64,000 bases of DNA, taken from positions 248,001 through 312,000 of the forward strand of contig CAZCGU010000001.1 in the NCBI GenBank assembly GCA_964498525.1, written 5' to 3'. This DNA is from DTU098 sp964498525 (GTDB taxonomy: Bacteria > Bacillota > Desulfotomaculia > Desulfotomaculales > Pelotomaculaceae). Shown here piece after piece: positions 7,812-17,337 of the stretch. How positions within the stretch are numbered: position 1 is the stretch's first letter; the number at the start of each line of letters is the position of its first letter. A program made the position numbers and the translations under genes. The notes beneath the pieces are model-generated. The model saw only the letters and a list, made by a program, of their open reading frames with translations. It was not told where the DNA came from and did no database searches.

Positions 7812-9476
7812 ATGAAATTTGTTCTGAATTCTTTAAAACTTAAGAACAGCCTGATCATGATCGCTGTGATGGTGCCGCTGATTGTGGGTTTTTTGGCTTT
7901 CGATCTAAACAGACAAACCGGCACCATGCGTAAGGCCATAACCGAACGCGGTATTATCCTGGCCCTGACCGGAGCCGAAATGACCGGCAAGATATTAACC
8001 GACGCCCTGGATAAGGGGCAGTTGACTGAAGAGCAGCTGTTCGATACAAATTATCGACCCATTCCCAATACCACCCCCCAGAAATACCACACCGCTTATG
8101 ACGCCTATACGGATGAGCATTTGAAGCATATTCAGGATGCCTACCTCAAGGATAAAATAATTGTTTATGCCGTAGCCCTGGACCAAAATGGCTATATCCC
8201 CACCCACAACACCCTTTCCAAAATTGGTTACGGCGAAAACTCCATCCGCTCCAAGCGAATTTTTAACGATCCCGTGGGGCTGGCGGCGGTCCAAAACCAG
8301 GAGCTTTACCTGTTCCAGGAGTACAGAAGGGACACCGGAGAACTGATCTGGGACATTTCCTCGCCCATTTATGTAAACGGCAGGCACTGGGGGGGCTTCA
8401 GGGTGGGTTTTTCCATTGAAGACACCTATGCCCAGATAGCCTCCCTCCGCAATCAGGTTGCCGCCGGGGGAACCGTGCTTATCGCCGTCATGATCCTGCT
8501 GATTCTGTATATTTCCGGCCTGGTCGCCGATCCCGTAAAAAGATTGGAGCAGGTGGCCAGACGCATTGCTCAGGGCGATCTAACCGGCATGGATGTCTGT
8601 GAGCTGAAAATGTCCAGGGATGAGGTGGGCAGCCTGACCCGCACCTTTTGTACCATGGTGGAAAAACTCAGGGAACTGGCGGAGAAGTCCATTAATTCTG
8701 CCTCCGTTGTTGCCAGCTACACCCGGGAACTGCAGGACAGTATTAAAAAGGCGGTAGATAAGTCCAGTCAAGCTGCCGCCAGGATGAGCGGACTGGCGGC
8801 AGCCATGAATAAAATGGAGGAGGGAGCCAATGCGGTTGTGGGCGCCTCGGATAAAACTGTGGCCAGCCTGGCGGCGGCTGAGGCAGCCTCCACTAACTTC
8901 CTGGAACAAATGGAAACAAGCAGTGCGGTAGTTATCAGGGCCGGCGAATCGGTAAAAGAGCTGGAATCCTACGTGGACAAGGTGGGGGAAATTCTTCTGT
9001 TCATTTCCCTGATTGCTGATCAGGCCAGTTTGCTGGCCCAAAAGGCAGTTGAGGAAGCAGCCGGCAATAACGTCGGGGGAGAAAAATTTTCCTCCCTGGC
9101 CGGTGAAATACAGAATCGGGCCAGGGATGCGGCAGCGGCTACCCGGGGCATTACCAGCCTTTTTGAAAAAGTGCGAAAACATGCCGCCCAGGCCACTGTT
9201 ACCCTGGAAAAGGACCGGCAGGTAGTACTGGAAGGATACAACGCAGCCAGGGAGGCTTCCCAATCGCTTTCAGACATTATTACGGACTTGAAGGGACTAA
9301 TAGATACTGTAAATGAAGTCACAGCCTATACACAGCTGGTAACAGAAGGAATTGCCGGTGTGAATACGGCTGCAGGTGAACAAACTTCGCTGGTGAAGGG
9401 TTTCACCGAAGCGTCCCGGTTGCTGGAGCAAGGCATCGGTGAGATGCAAGAAACGCTTACCAGACTAAAAATTTGA
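7812..9476 (+). CDS. Methyl-accepting chemotaxis-like protein with divergent signalling tip
   Basis: 554 aa. A transmembrane helix at about 13-31 is followed by an extracellular sensor region of about 185 residues, a second helix at about 218-238, a HAMP linker and a long coiled-coil signalling domain. The ATG follows a GGGGCGGGGTGG purine tract. The receptor tip that binds CheA and CheW normally reads like QTNLLALNAAIEAARAGE. Here residues 402-424 read ADQASLLAQKAVEEAAGNN and onward, so several near-invariant positions, including the Arg-Ala-Gly-Glu stretch, are changed. It lies alone, with no che genes nearby. It may signal weakly to CheA, act with another partner, or be a dedicated sensor. 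Confidence 0.8.
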   Translation: MKFVLNSLKLKNSLIMIAVMVPLIVGFLAFDLNRQTGTMRKAITERGIILALTGAEMTGKILTDALDKGQLTEEQLFDTNYRPIPNTTPQKYHTAYDAYTDEHLKHIQDAYLKDKIIVYAVALDQNGYIPTHNTLSKIGYGENSIRSKRIFNDPVGLAAVQNQELYLFQEYRRDTGELIWDISSPIYVNGRHWGGFRVGFSIEDTYAQIASLRNQVAAGGTVLIAVMILLILYISGLVADPVKRLEQVARRIAQGDLTGMDVCELKMSRDEVGSLTRTFCTMVEKLRELAEKSINSASVVASYTRELQDSIKKAVDKSSQAAARMSGLAAAMNKMEEGANAVVGASDKTVASLAAAEAASTNFLEQMETSSAVVIRAGESVKELESYVDKVGEILLFISLIADQASLLAQKAVEEAAGNNVGGEKFSSLAGEIQNRARDAAAATRGITSLFEKVRKHAAQATVTLEKDRQVVLEGYNAAREASQSLSDIITDLKGLIDTVNEVTAYTQLVTEGIAGVNTAAGEQTSLVKGFTEASRLLEQGIGEMQETLTRLKI

Positions 9477-9557
9477 AGCGGCTGCTGATAATTAACAGGC
9501 ATTATTTAGTTCGAGATAAAAAGGCCGGTTTGAGAGCAGAATAAAGGATGATTGCAC

Positions 9558-10247
9558 GTGGAATTGCTTATAATTTTTACGACGGCCTTCGTTGTTGGTT
9601 TTTCAGGAGCCATGATGCCGGGGCCTCTGCTTACGGTTACCATTGCGGAAAGCGCCAGGCGAGGCTTCAGCGCCGGACCGCTGATAGTTTTGGGGCACGC
9701 CCTGCTTGAGCTGGTCCTCGTCTTTGCTCTCGTCAGCGGACTTTCCCTTATTATAACCCTGACCTCCGTTACCCGGACTATCGCCATTTGCGGCGGCGCC
9801 TTTTTGATTTATATGGGTTTCGGTATGGCCAAAGACGCCCGGGCCGGCAGGGTGGCGCTGGAGTTTCAAAAGGCAGGGAAAACGGGTGAAATAGCTGCCG
9901 GCGAGGAAGGGGACACCGGGGGAACCCGGCGGAGCGCCCGGCTCCATCCTGTCGCTGCCGGAGTCCTGACCAGTATTTCTAACCCTTACTGGTCCCTGTG
10001 GTGGGCCACGATCGGGCTGGGTTACATTACCGTTTCCCTGAAAAGCGGCCTTACCGGCCTGGCTTCCTTCTTTACAGGTCACATCCTGGCTGACCTTACC
10101 TGGTACAGCCTGATTGCCGCCGCTGTGGCGGGGGGCCGGAAGTTTCTCAACGAAAAGGTTTACCGGGGGATCCTGATCCTGTGCGGGATTTTTCTGGTAA
10201 CGCTGGGCGGTTATTTTCTCTATTTTGGGCTTGTGCCTAAAGGATAA
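9558..10247 (+). CDS. LysE/RhtB-family amino acid exporter
   Basis: 229 aa, about six membrane helices. The LysE hallmarks are present: MMPGPLLTVTIAESARRG near the N-terminus and SNPYWSLWWATIGLG in the middle. A hydrophilic charged loop of about 30 residues separates the halves. GTG 9558 is preferred because AAAGGATG lies 7 bases upstream; an in-frame TTG at 9552 is too close to that site. The family exports amino acids or related metabolites by secondary transport. The substrate cannot be assigned. It is followed 23 bases later by the AMMECR1 fusion gene, so they may be cotranscribed. Confidence 0.8.
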   Translation: MELLIIFTTAFVVGFSGAMMPGPLLTVTIAESARRGFSAGPLIVLGHALLELVLVFALVSGLSLIITLTSVTRTIAICGGAFLIYMGFGMAKDARAGRVALEFQKAGKTGEIAAGEEGDTGGTRRSARLHPVAAGVLTSISNPYWSLWWATIGLGYITVSLKSGLTGLASFFTGHILADLTWYSLIAAAVAGGRKFLNEKVYRGILILCGIFLVTLGGYFLYFGLVPKG

Positions 10248-10270
10248 GGTTTAGGAAGGTGTGAGCTATC

Positions 10271-11671
10271 TTGTCCGTTGTATTTTGTGGAATTTGCCCG
10301 CACCCCCCGGTGGCAGTGCCGGAGGTGGGCCACCGGGAGTCGGAAGAGGTGGAAGCCACCCAACAGGCCCTCCTTGAACTGGGCCGGAGGCTTAAGGAAA
10401 GCAGCGCCGGGACCGTTTTAATCATCTCTCCCCACGCTCCCATTTTCCATGGTGTGATTGGTTTAAACGGGGACCCTGTACTAAAGGGCGATCTGTCCAA
10501 CTTTGGTGCCTGCGGGATTAAATTTGAGCTGGCCAACGATAAGATGCTGCTGGAGGAAATTAAGAAGCAGGCAGCGGTCCTGGGGCTGAATACCGTTGAG
10601 CTGACCGGGAAACTTGCCAGGCAGTACGATTTCAGCCTGCGCCTGGACCATGGCGTAACAGTACCCCTTTACTTTTTACAACAAGCCGGCGTGAATTTGC
10701 CCCTGGTCCACGTCTCCATGGCCCTGGACTCTGCCGAAAGGCTTTATTTGTTCGGCCTGGCTGTCCGGCAGGCAGCAGAACTTACGGGGCGCAAGGCGGC
10801 CCTTCTGGCCAGCGGCGACCTTTCCCACTGTCTGACCAGGCTTGCCCCGGGCGGCTATAACCCCCAGGGGGCGGAATTTGACAGGCAAATTGCAGAGCTG
10901 CTGGCGGTTCCCGACGTTCAGGGTATTTTAAATATGGATGAGTTCCTGGTCCAGGAGGCGGCGGAATGCGGTTACCGCTCCATTGTAATGATGCTGGGAG
11001 CCCTTGATGGATTGGAAGTCAAGGCGGAAGTTCTTTCTTACGAGGGGCCCTTCGGGGTAGGTTATCTTGTTGCCTCTTTGATACCCGGCCCGGCAAATCC
11101 TGACAGGTCCCTTTTACCTAAGCTCCAGGCCGGCAAACGGGCCAGGCTGGAGAGCCGCAGGGCATCTGAAAGCTTTCTGGTGAGGATTGCCCGGGAAACC
11201 CTGGAGGAGCAGCTAAAAGTCCGGACACATTCCCAGGACAGGTTTGTACCCGAAGAATTCAAGAAAAGGGCCGGTGTTTTCGTTTCCCTTAAAAAACACG
11301 GAAGTTTGCGGGGCTGTATCGGGACCATTGAACCGGTTACCCGGAATATAGTTGAAGAAGTTGCCAACAACGCCGTCAGCGCCGCCTTTCATGACCCGCG
11401 CTTTAAACCTGTACGACCGGAGGAGCTGGACGACCTGGAGTTTTCCGTAGATGTTCTGCAGCCGCCGGAGCCTGTCAGCAGCTTGGACAAACTGGACCCC
11501 AAAAAATACGGTGTAATTGTCCGGTCCGGAAGGCGGAGCGGTCTGCTTCTGCCCAACCTGGAGGGTATTGACAGCGCCGTGGAGCAGGTGGAGATCGCCC
11601 GTCAAAAAGCTGGTATTGGACCGGAAGATGCGGTTACATTGGAGCGATTTATGGTAATCAGGCACCACTAA
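10271..11671 (+). CDS. AmmeMemoRadiSam system protein: LigB-like dioxygenase domain fused to AMMECR1
   Basis: 466 aa with two domains. Residues 1 to about 270 resemble the class III extradiol dioxygenase subunit B/Memo fold (CGICPHPPVAVPEVG, ISPHAPIFHG, LLASGDLSHCL). Residues from about 285 to 466 form an AMMECR1 domain with its hallmark LRGCIGT at about 346-352. Translation starts at TTG 10271 behind AAGGTGTGAG. The radical SAM member follows 28 bases downstream, so the complete Amme-Memo-RadiSam trio is encoded by two genes. The family is widespread in anaerobes and its biochemical role is unresolved. A redox or RNA/protein modification role is only inferred. Confidence 0.85.
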   Translation: MSVVFCGICPHPPVAVPEVGHRESEEVEATQQALLELGRRLKESSAGTVLIISPHAPIFHGVIGLNGDPVLKGDLSNFGACGIKFELANDKMLLEEIKKQAAVLGLNTVELTGKLARQYDFSLRLDHGVTVPLYFLQQAGVNLPLVHVSMALDSAERLYLFGLAVRQAAELTGRKAALLASGDLSHCLTRLAPGGYNPQGAEFDRQIAELLAVPDVQGILNMDEFLVQEAAECGYRSIVMMLGALDGLEVKAEVLSYEGPFGVGYLVASLIPGPANPDRSLLPKLQAGKRARLESRRASESFLVRIARETLEEQLKVRTHSQDRFVPEEFKKRAGVFVSLKKHGSLRGCIGTIEPVTRNIVEEVANNAVSAAFHDPRFKPVRPEELDDLEFSVDVLQPPEPVSSLDKLDPKKYGVIVRSGRRSGLLLPNLEGIDSAVEQVEIARQKAGIGPEDAVTLERFMVIRHH

Positions 11672-11699
11672 AGGCCTTTTTAACAGGAGGAGAGTGGCC

Positions 11700-12713
11700 A
11701 TGCACGAAGCGACCTGCTATGAAAAAAAGGGGCAAAACCTGGCCGCCTGCCGCCTCTGTCCCAGGCTGTGCACCATCCGGGAAGGCAAATACGGCTTTTG
11801 CCGGGTTAGACAAAACCGTGGGGGAACCCTCTACGCCACCAATTACGGCAAGGTTACCTCCTGCGCCCTGGATCCCATTGAGAAGAAACCGCTTTACCAT
11901 TTTTACCCCGGTTCCTATATCCTCTCCTTTGGTTCGGCAGGCTGCAACCTGCGTTGCGGCTTCTGTCAGAACTGGGGTATCGCCCACGGCGACCCATCCA
12001 CCCGGGACGTAGCCCCGGCTGAGGCGGTAGAATTAGCCCGGCAGCAGCTGGAGCGGGGTTACCCCAACGCCGGCATCGCCTATACCTATAATGAACCCCT
12101 GATGTGGTATGAATACGTCCTGGACACAGCCCGCCTGGCCCGGGAGGCTGGGCTGAAGAACGTTCTGGTCACCAACGGCTACATCAACGAGACCCCGTTG
12201 CGGGAGCTTCTGCCCTATATTGACGCTATGAATATCGACGTCAAGGGTTTTACAAACAAATACTACCGGGAAAGCTGCCAGGGCAGCCTGGAGCCTGTGC
12301 TTCGGACGGTGGAAATCGCCCACACCAGGTGTCACGTGGAATTGACCACACTCCTGGTAACCGGCCTCAATGACCGAGAGGAGGAGATCGGCCGGCTGGT
12401 GGATTGGATTGCCTCCCTGGACCCGGAAATCCCCCTGCACTTCTCCCGCTATTTCCCCAGTTTTGAGGTGGATCTTCCGGCTACGCCCCTGGATACATTG
12501 CAGAAATCCAGGGAGACCGCCCTGGCCAGGCTGGCCTACGTCTATATCGGGAACGCCCCTCAGCTGGACGCCAACGACACTATCTGCCCCCGGTGCGGGG
12601 AAACTGTTATCGAAAGAATGGGTTATAATACCCGGGCGGTGGGGCTGGAGGGGAAAAAGTGCCGGTATTGCGGTAGGGAGATACGGTTAACCGGTGAGAC
12701 GCGGGGAGCCTGA
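11700..12713 (+). CDS. AmmeMemoRadiSam system radical SAM enzyme
   Basis: 337 aa. The radical SAM cluster motif CxxxCxxC is at C82, C86 and C89 (CNLRCGFC). The N-terminus carries extra cysteines (CRLCPRLC, GFCRV) and the C-terminus a zinc-ribbon-like pair (CPRCGE, CRYCGRE). These match the AmmeMemoRadiSam radical SAM family, related to pyruvate formate-lyase activases. ATG 11700 is chosen over GTG 11694 because ACAGGAGG ends 9 bases before it. It should cleave S-adenosylmethionine reductively to create a radical on an unknown partner. Its partner in context is the fusion protein just upstream. Confidence 0.88.
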   Translation: MHEATCYEKKGQNLAACRLCPRLCTIREGKYGFCRVRQNRGGTLYATNYGKVTSCALDPIEKKPLYHFYPGSYILSFGSAGCNLRCGFCQNWGIAHGDPSTRDVAPAEAVELARQQLERGYPNAGIAYTYNEPLMWYEYVLDTARLAREAGLKNVLVTNGYINETPLRELLPYIDAMNIDVKGFTNKYYRESCQGSLEPVLRTVEIAHTRCHVELTTLLVTGLNDREEEIGRLVDWIASLDPEIPLHFSRYFPSFEVDLPATPLDTLQKSRETALARLAYVYIGNAPQLDANDTICPRCGETVIERMGYNTRAVGLEGKKCRYCGREIRLTGETRGA

Positions 12714-12819
12714 GGATGCAAAAATATTTCCCAGGGGCAGGATTTCGGTAACTTCGGCTAGAAATACTTTTAATCGGAATAAACAATAGTGATCTAATAA
12801 AGTAAAAAAGGGGATGTAT

Positions 12820-13695
12820 ATGTTAAATAGGAGATTTCACCTGCCGTTTTTGGTTGCGATCCTGGTTTTGGCCCTGGCTGTTATTCAGGGCTGCGGCCAA
12901 AAAGCCCCACAGACCCCGCAGACCCCGCAGGTTAAAGATGTAATTCTAGCCACCACCACAAGTACCCAGGACAGTGGGCTTTTGGATGTGCTGGAGCCCA
13001 TTTTTGAAGAGAAAACAGGCTACAAGGTAAAAACTATCGCTGTAGGTACCGGCGCGGCCCTGGCCATGGGTGAAAAGGGTGAAGCCGATGTACTATTGTG
13101 CCACGCTTATCAGGATGAGGCCAAATTGATTGAAAATGGAGCCGGCATCAACCACAGGCTGGTTATGCATAATGACTTTATCATTGTTGGCCCCCCCGAT
13201 GACCCGGCGGGCATCAAGGGGAGCAAAGTTGTTGACGCCTTCAAGAAAATTGCCGAAAAACAGGAAGTCTTTGTGTCCCGGGGCGATCAATCGGGAACCC
13301 ATAAAATGGAGCTGAAGCTCTGGGATACCGCCGGTATTGCCCCCAAAGGCGACTGGTATCAGCAGAGCGGGACAGGTATGGGGGCAACACTGAACATCGC
13401 CAATGAAAAACGCGGCTATACCCTTTCGGATAGAGCCACCTATCTGGCCCAAAAGAAAAATGTCAAGCTGGACATTTTAGTGGAAGGGGAAGCAACCCTG
13501 CTGAACATTTATCACGTAATGCAGGTAAATCCGGAAAAGTTCAGCAAGGTTAACAAGGATGGCGGAAAAGCTTTTGCCGACTTTATGGTTGCTCCGGAAA
13601 CGCAAAAAATAATTGAGGATTTTGGTAAAGACAAATACGGTGAACCCCTGTTCTTCCCGGATGCCGGCAAGAAAATGGAGGACCTGGGTAAGTAA
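12820..13695 (+). CDS. tupA: Tungstate-type ABC transporter substrate-binding lipoprotein TupA
   Basis: 291 aa. A lipoprotein signal ending AVIQGC is followed by a PQTPQTPQ spacer and the family motif ILATTTSTQDSGLLDVL, which binds the oxyanion. MGEKGEADVLLCH and SRGDQSGTHKMEL also match TupA. ATG 12820 gives proper spacing from AAAAGGGG; an ATG 6 bases earlier abuts it. No TupB permease or ATPase adjoins it. A tungstate/molybdate-type ATPase gene lies 16 kb away at 28701. Tungstate uptake fits an anaerobe using tungsten-dependent oxidoreductases. Molybdate is a possible alternative ligand. Confidence 0.85.
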   Translation: MLNRRFHLPFLVAILVLALAVIQGCGQKAPQTPQTPQVKDVILATTTSTQDSGLLDVLEPIFEEKTGYKVKTIAVGTGAALAMGEKGEADVLLCHAYQDEAKLIENGAGINHRLVMHNDFIIVGPPDDPAGIKGSKVVDAFKKIAEKQEVFVSRGDQSGTHKMELKLWDTAGIAPKGDWYQQSGTGMGATLNIANEKRGYTLSDRATYLAQKKNVKLDILVEGEATLLNIYHVMQVNPEKFSKVNKDGGKAFADFMVAPETQKIIEDFGKDKYGEPLFFPDAGKKMEDLGK

Positions 13696-13714
13696 GATTA
13701 AAGTTCGCGGGGAA

Positions 13715-13750
13715 GGGGAACTGTGCCCAAAAAAGCACAATCCCCCTTTT
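13715..13750 (+). terminator. Probable terminator after tupA
   Basis: GGGGA and TGTGC pair with GCACA and TCCCC, with a small internal bulge and an A-rich loop. A four-T run follows. Confidence 0.5.
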
Positions 13751-13811
13751 CCAGTGCTTTAAGGGTGTTGTTTAGCCTTATTAAAATGTTCAAGTCAAAG
13801 GTGCGTTTTTC

Positions 13812-14465
13812 ATGTATAAACCCCGTTTCGAAGCTGATTTTAATGACATCCTGGAAAGGTTTGTCCGTTGCTACCACCATCTGAATTTATATGTTTATGA
13901 TAAGAAGCAAAAGTTTTATATCCGGGAAATTGATTTTTTAGCACGGTTAGGCGAGTCATTGGGCTACTTTACCTTTTTTCGGGACAGGGGTATGGACCCG
14001 CGTTATCAAAGGGAAGCCCCCATGGATCTGGCCTGGTATACCAGGGGGCAGGATACCGGTTATTTTCGAATTATCCTCCGGGTCGAAACGGGAAAGCTAT
14101 TTTTAAAGTCGCACGATGACCTGGCCAAAAAAATTCTGGCCACCGGTAAATCCGGCGATATGCCGCCCAATCTTATAGCAATTGTGCATACGGATCAGGA
14201 GAATACAGCCCAGGAGTTTGTAAAATTAATAAATCACAATTATAAAATGCCGGTAAATTCTTTAATATTGTTTAAAATTTTTAATTTCGATAAAAAGTAT
14301 TTCCATAAAATGATCTGCTGGCAGCTGCCCTTGAAAAAATCTGCGCCCTCCAGGACGGTCCTTACTGATACGGGAATTAACGGCTTAATCAGCCTTCATT
14401 TTAAAGACCAATCCGGTTATTACAAGTTGAACGGCGAACCTTTCTTGAATGAACAGTATAGTTGA
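13812..14465 (+). CDS. Hypothetical protein (217 aa)
   Basis: Not a family I recognise. The protein is soluble and rich in aromatic and basic residues (MYKPRFEADFNDILERF, then LNLYVYDKKQKFYIREIDFLARLGE). The middle reads like a mixed alpha/beta domain with DTGYFRIILRVETGKLFLK. There is no signal peptide, cysteine pair or nucleotide-binding loop. The codon use is more AT-rich than in its neighbours, especially from 14220 to 14330. No strong ribosome site precedes the ATG, so the start is uncertain. It lies between the tupA terminator and glgP, with about 200 bases before the latter. Confidence 0.55.
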   Translation: MYKPRFEADFNDILERFVRCYHHLNLYVYDKKQKFYIREIDFLARLGESLGYFTFFRDRGMDPRYQREAPMDLAWYTRGQDTGYFRIILRVETGKLFLKSHDDLAKKILATGKSGDMPPNLIAIVHTDQENTAQEFVKLINHNYKMPVNSLILFKIFNFDKKYFHKMICWQLPLKKSAPSRTVLTDTGINGLISLHFKDQSGYYKLNGEPFLNEQYS

Positions 14466-14672
14466 GCAAGCATAAATTAAACAACAGCTTGACGATACCC
14501 CGGTTGTTAATATACCTGGAATTGACGGCGTCCTTCACCGTTTTACGGCTGGAGGATCCTTTTTTTTAACGGGCAGACGAATTACAAAAGGTCGGAAATT
14601 AATATATATTAGGATATGGAGGAATTTTTTGAACCGGGTCGAAACTTTTTTTATAATACTTTGGAGGTGCCT

Positions 14673-17225
14673 ATGTTCCCTTTTAGTTTTGTGTCAGTAA
14701 CCCCGAAGCTTCCGGAATCAATTTGCAGGCTCAAGGAACTGGCTTATGATTTCTGGTTTACCTGGAGGCCGGGTGGCGTGGATTTTTTCAGGGCAATTAA
14801 CCCGCAGCTCTGGCGGAAAGCAGGGCATAACCCTGTCCGCTTTCTCATGCAGATTCGCGAGGAGGATCTGGTGGCTGCCTCCCGGGATGACGATTACCTG
14901 GCGCTTTACCGGCGGGTAATTGGACAATATGACCGCTACCAAACTGAGGAGAAATGGTTTGACAAGACTTATCCGGAGCACAAGGACAATGTGATTGCTT
15001 ATTTTTCAGCTGAATTCGGATTGCATGAGTCCCACCCCATTTACTCCGGGGGATTGGGTCTGCTGGCGGGGGATCACTGCAAGTCTGCCAGCGATCTCGG
15101 ACTTCCCTTTGTAGGGGTGGGACTGTTGTATAAACACGGTTATTTCACCCAGAGAATTAACGCGGAGGGAAAACAGGAAGCCGAGTATCCTTATCTGAAC
15201 TTTTTCGAACTTCCCATTACGCCGGTCAACGATTCGTCCGGCGACAGATTGGTGGTTCCAGTGGAATTGCCCGGACGCACTGTTTTTGCCCAAATCTGGC
15301 AGGCAAAGGTGGGAAGGGTGAATATCTACCTTTTGGACACCGATAATCCCTGTAATACCCCGGAGGACCAGGGTCTGACCGGTTCCCTTTACGGCGGCGA
15401 CAGGGAGTACAGGATTTCCCAGGAGATCATCCTGGGCATTGGCGGGGTTAAGGCCCTGCGTGCCATGGGGATTAACCCGACGGCCTGGCATATCAACGAA
15501 GGGCATCCGGCTTTTCTTGTCATACAACGAATCAGGGAACTAGTTGGAAAGGGGGTACCCCTTGGGACGGCAAGGGAAGTAGTGCGCTCATCAACCATTT
15601 TTACCACCCATACACCTGTTCCCGCCGGCCATGATCTTTTCAGCAAAAAGATGATTGAACAGTTTTTTCCTGGTACAGCGGCTGAAATAGGTTTGGATTT
15701 GGAAGGATTTCTGGAATTGGCCTGGGACGTGGGGAGAGACAGCTTTAATCTAACTCTGCTGGCCCTGAATCACTCTTACCTGACCAACGGTGTCAGCTGG
15801 CTTCACGGCAAAGTTGCCCGGGATATGTTCCACGTCTATTACAACCGGTTGCACCCCGAGGAGGTACCGGTCACTTCCATTACCAACGGAGTACATACCG
15901 GCAGCTGGATAGCCGGGGAGCTCAGGGATCTTTACGCTCGTTACCTTGGCAAAGGTTTTACGGATCGGATTAACCAGCGCCAGGTCTGGGAAAGAATAGA
16001 CAGCATTCCCGATGAAGAGCTCTGGAGGATCCATCGCAACCTGAAGGAAAAGATGATCGGCTTTGTACGGGCCAGCGTGCAGAGGCAACGAAGGCGGAAC
16101 TACGAACCCGCCAGCCGGATCCAGGAAGTGGAAGAATACTTGAGTCCCGATATTTTAACCGTCGGTTTTGCCAGGCGCTTTGCCACCTATAAAAGGGCCA
16201 CCCTCCTCTTCCGGGATAAGGAAAGGTTAAGCCGGCTGGTTAATGACCCCCACCGGCCCGTCCGCTTTATTTTTGCCGGGAAGGCCCACCCCGCGGACCT
16301 GGCCGGGCAGGAACTTATAAAAATAATATACGATTTTGCCGATGAGCCCGATCTCAGGGGCAAAGTCCTTCTCCTGGAAAACTACGACATCCACATGGCC
16401 CGCCACTTGCTTCAAGGAGTTGATGCCTGGCTCAATACCCCCCGCCGGTTGATGGAGGCCAGCGGCACCAGCGGCCAGAAGGCTGCCCTGAACGGGATAG
16501 TCAACGTCAGCACCCTGGACGGGTGGTGGCCGGAGGCCTATAACGGAGATAACGGTTTTGCCGTGGGCACGGAACGGGAGTATTGGGACGAAGAAATACA
16601 GGATCTGGATGATTGTTATTCCTTGTATGAAATTCTGGAGGAAAAACTAATTCCGACCTTTTACCGCAAACAATCCGGGCTTCCTTTGGAGTGGATCCGC
16701 CTGATGAAAAACTCTGTTAAAACCATTGCCCCGGTATTCAATACTTGCCGGATGGTTGCCGAATACACCGGGCGTTTCTATGTGCCCACCATCAACCGGG
16801 GGCTCCATTTTGCCCACAATAATTATGAGGTTGCCGGCAGCGTTAGCGCTTTTAAGCGGTTTATTGAGGAACGCTGGGACGGAGTTTCCATCATTTCTGT
16901 GGATTCCAACGCCCGGCCCAAGATGGCTGTGGGAGAAAAGCTGGCAGTTAGCGCAATTGTAAGACTGGGGGAAATCCCCCCCGGGCATGTAGCCGTTGAG
17001 TTTTTATACGGGGTGACAGGGGACAGCGGGCTCAGTAATATCACGGTCGTAAGCATTTCCTGTGAGGGAGAGGAGGAACCAGGCATCCACCGCTTTGCCG
17101 GTGAGTTATCGTTGCCCCAGGGTGCCCTTGGCTACACTCTGAGGGTAAGGCCGGAAAACAGGGATTTCCCTTACTCTGAACTGCCCTTAATAACCTGGGC
17201 GCCTGGCGTCTGTAAAGTAAAATAG
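14673..17225 (+). CDS. glgP: Alpha-glucan (glycogen) phosphorylase
   Basis: 850 aa, the shorter alpha-glucan phosphorylase type with an N-terminal DUF3417 region (LKELAYDFWFTWRPGGVDFF). It releases glucose-1-phosphate from alpha-1,4-glucan in the cytoplasm. The pyridoxal-phosphate lysine lies in SGTSGQKAALNG at about residue 603, and INEGHPAF and GFARRFATYKRA are also conserved. The ATG at 14673 follows TTGGAGGTGCCT. An ATG 57 bases earlier also has a GGAGG site but adds a non-conserved stretch. No other glycogen genes adjoin it. Confidence 0.9.
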   Translation: MFPFSFVSVTPKLPESICRLKELAYDFWFTWRPGGVDFFRAINPQLWRKAGHNPVRFLMQIREEDLVAASRDDDYLALYRRVIGQYDRYQTEEKWFDKTYPEHKDNVIAYFSAEFGLHESHPIYSGGLGLLAGDHCKSASDLGLPFVGVGLLYKHGYFTQRINAEGKQEAEYPYLNFFELPITPVNDSSGDRLVVPVELPGRTVFAQIWQAKVGRVNIYLLDTDNPCNTPEDQGLTGSLYGGDREYRISQEIILGIGGVKALRAMGINPTAWHINEGHPAFLVIQRIRELVGKGVPLGTAREVVRSSTIFTTHTPVPAGHDLFSKKMIEQFFPGTAAEIGLDLEGFLELAWDVGRDSFNLTLLALNHSYLTNGVSWLHGKVARDMFHVYYNRLHPEEVPVTSITNGVHTGSWIAGELRDLYARYLGKGFTDRINQRQVWERIDSIPDEELWRIHRNLKEKMIGFVRASVQRQRRRNYEPASRIQEVEEYLSPDILTVGFARRFATYKRATLLFRDKERLSRLVNDPHRPVRFIFAGKAHPADLAGQELIKIIYDFADEPDLRGKVLLLENYDIHMARHLLQGVDAWLNTPRRLMEASGTSGQKAALNGIVNVSTLDGWWPEAYNGDNGFAVGTEREYWDEEIQDLDDCYSLYEILEEKLIPTFYRKQSGLPLEWIRLMKNSVKTIAPVFNTCRMVAEYTGRFYVPTINRGLHFAHNNYEVAGSVSAFKRFIEERWDGVSIISVDSNARPKMAVGEKLAVSAIVRLGEIPPGHVAVEFLYGVTGDSGLSNITVVSISCEGEEEPGIHRFAGELSLPQGALGYTLRVRPENRDFPYSELPLITWAPGVCKVK

Positions 17226-17297
17226 CAGAAATAGTTGGCCGGGCACCCTCTTCCACGGGGCGTCCGGCTCATCTCATCCCGATGGACTTTCTCAATT

Positions 17298-17337
17298 ACC
17301 GGCCGGGCTATGTTTAAGAAAGCCCGGCCGGTTTTTT
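17298..17337 (+). terminator. Strong intrinsic terminator after glgP
   Basis: A perfect 12-bp stem (ACCGGCCGGGCT with its complement at 17321-17332) is followed by six T. It lies between convergent genes and overlaps the last codons of the minus-strand DUF5317 gene. Confidence 0.85.
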
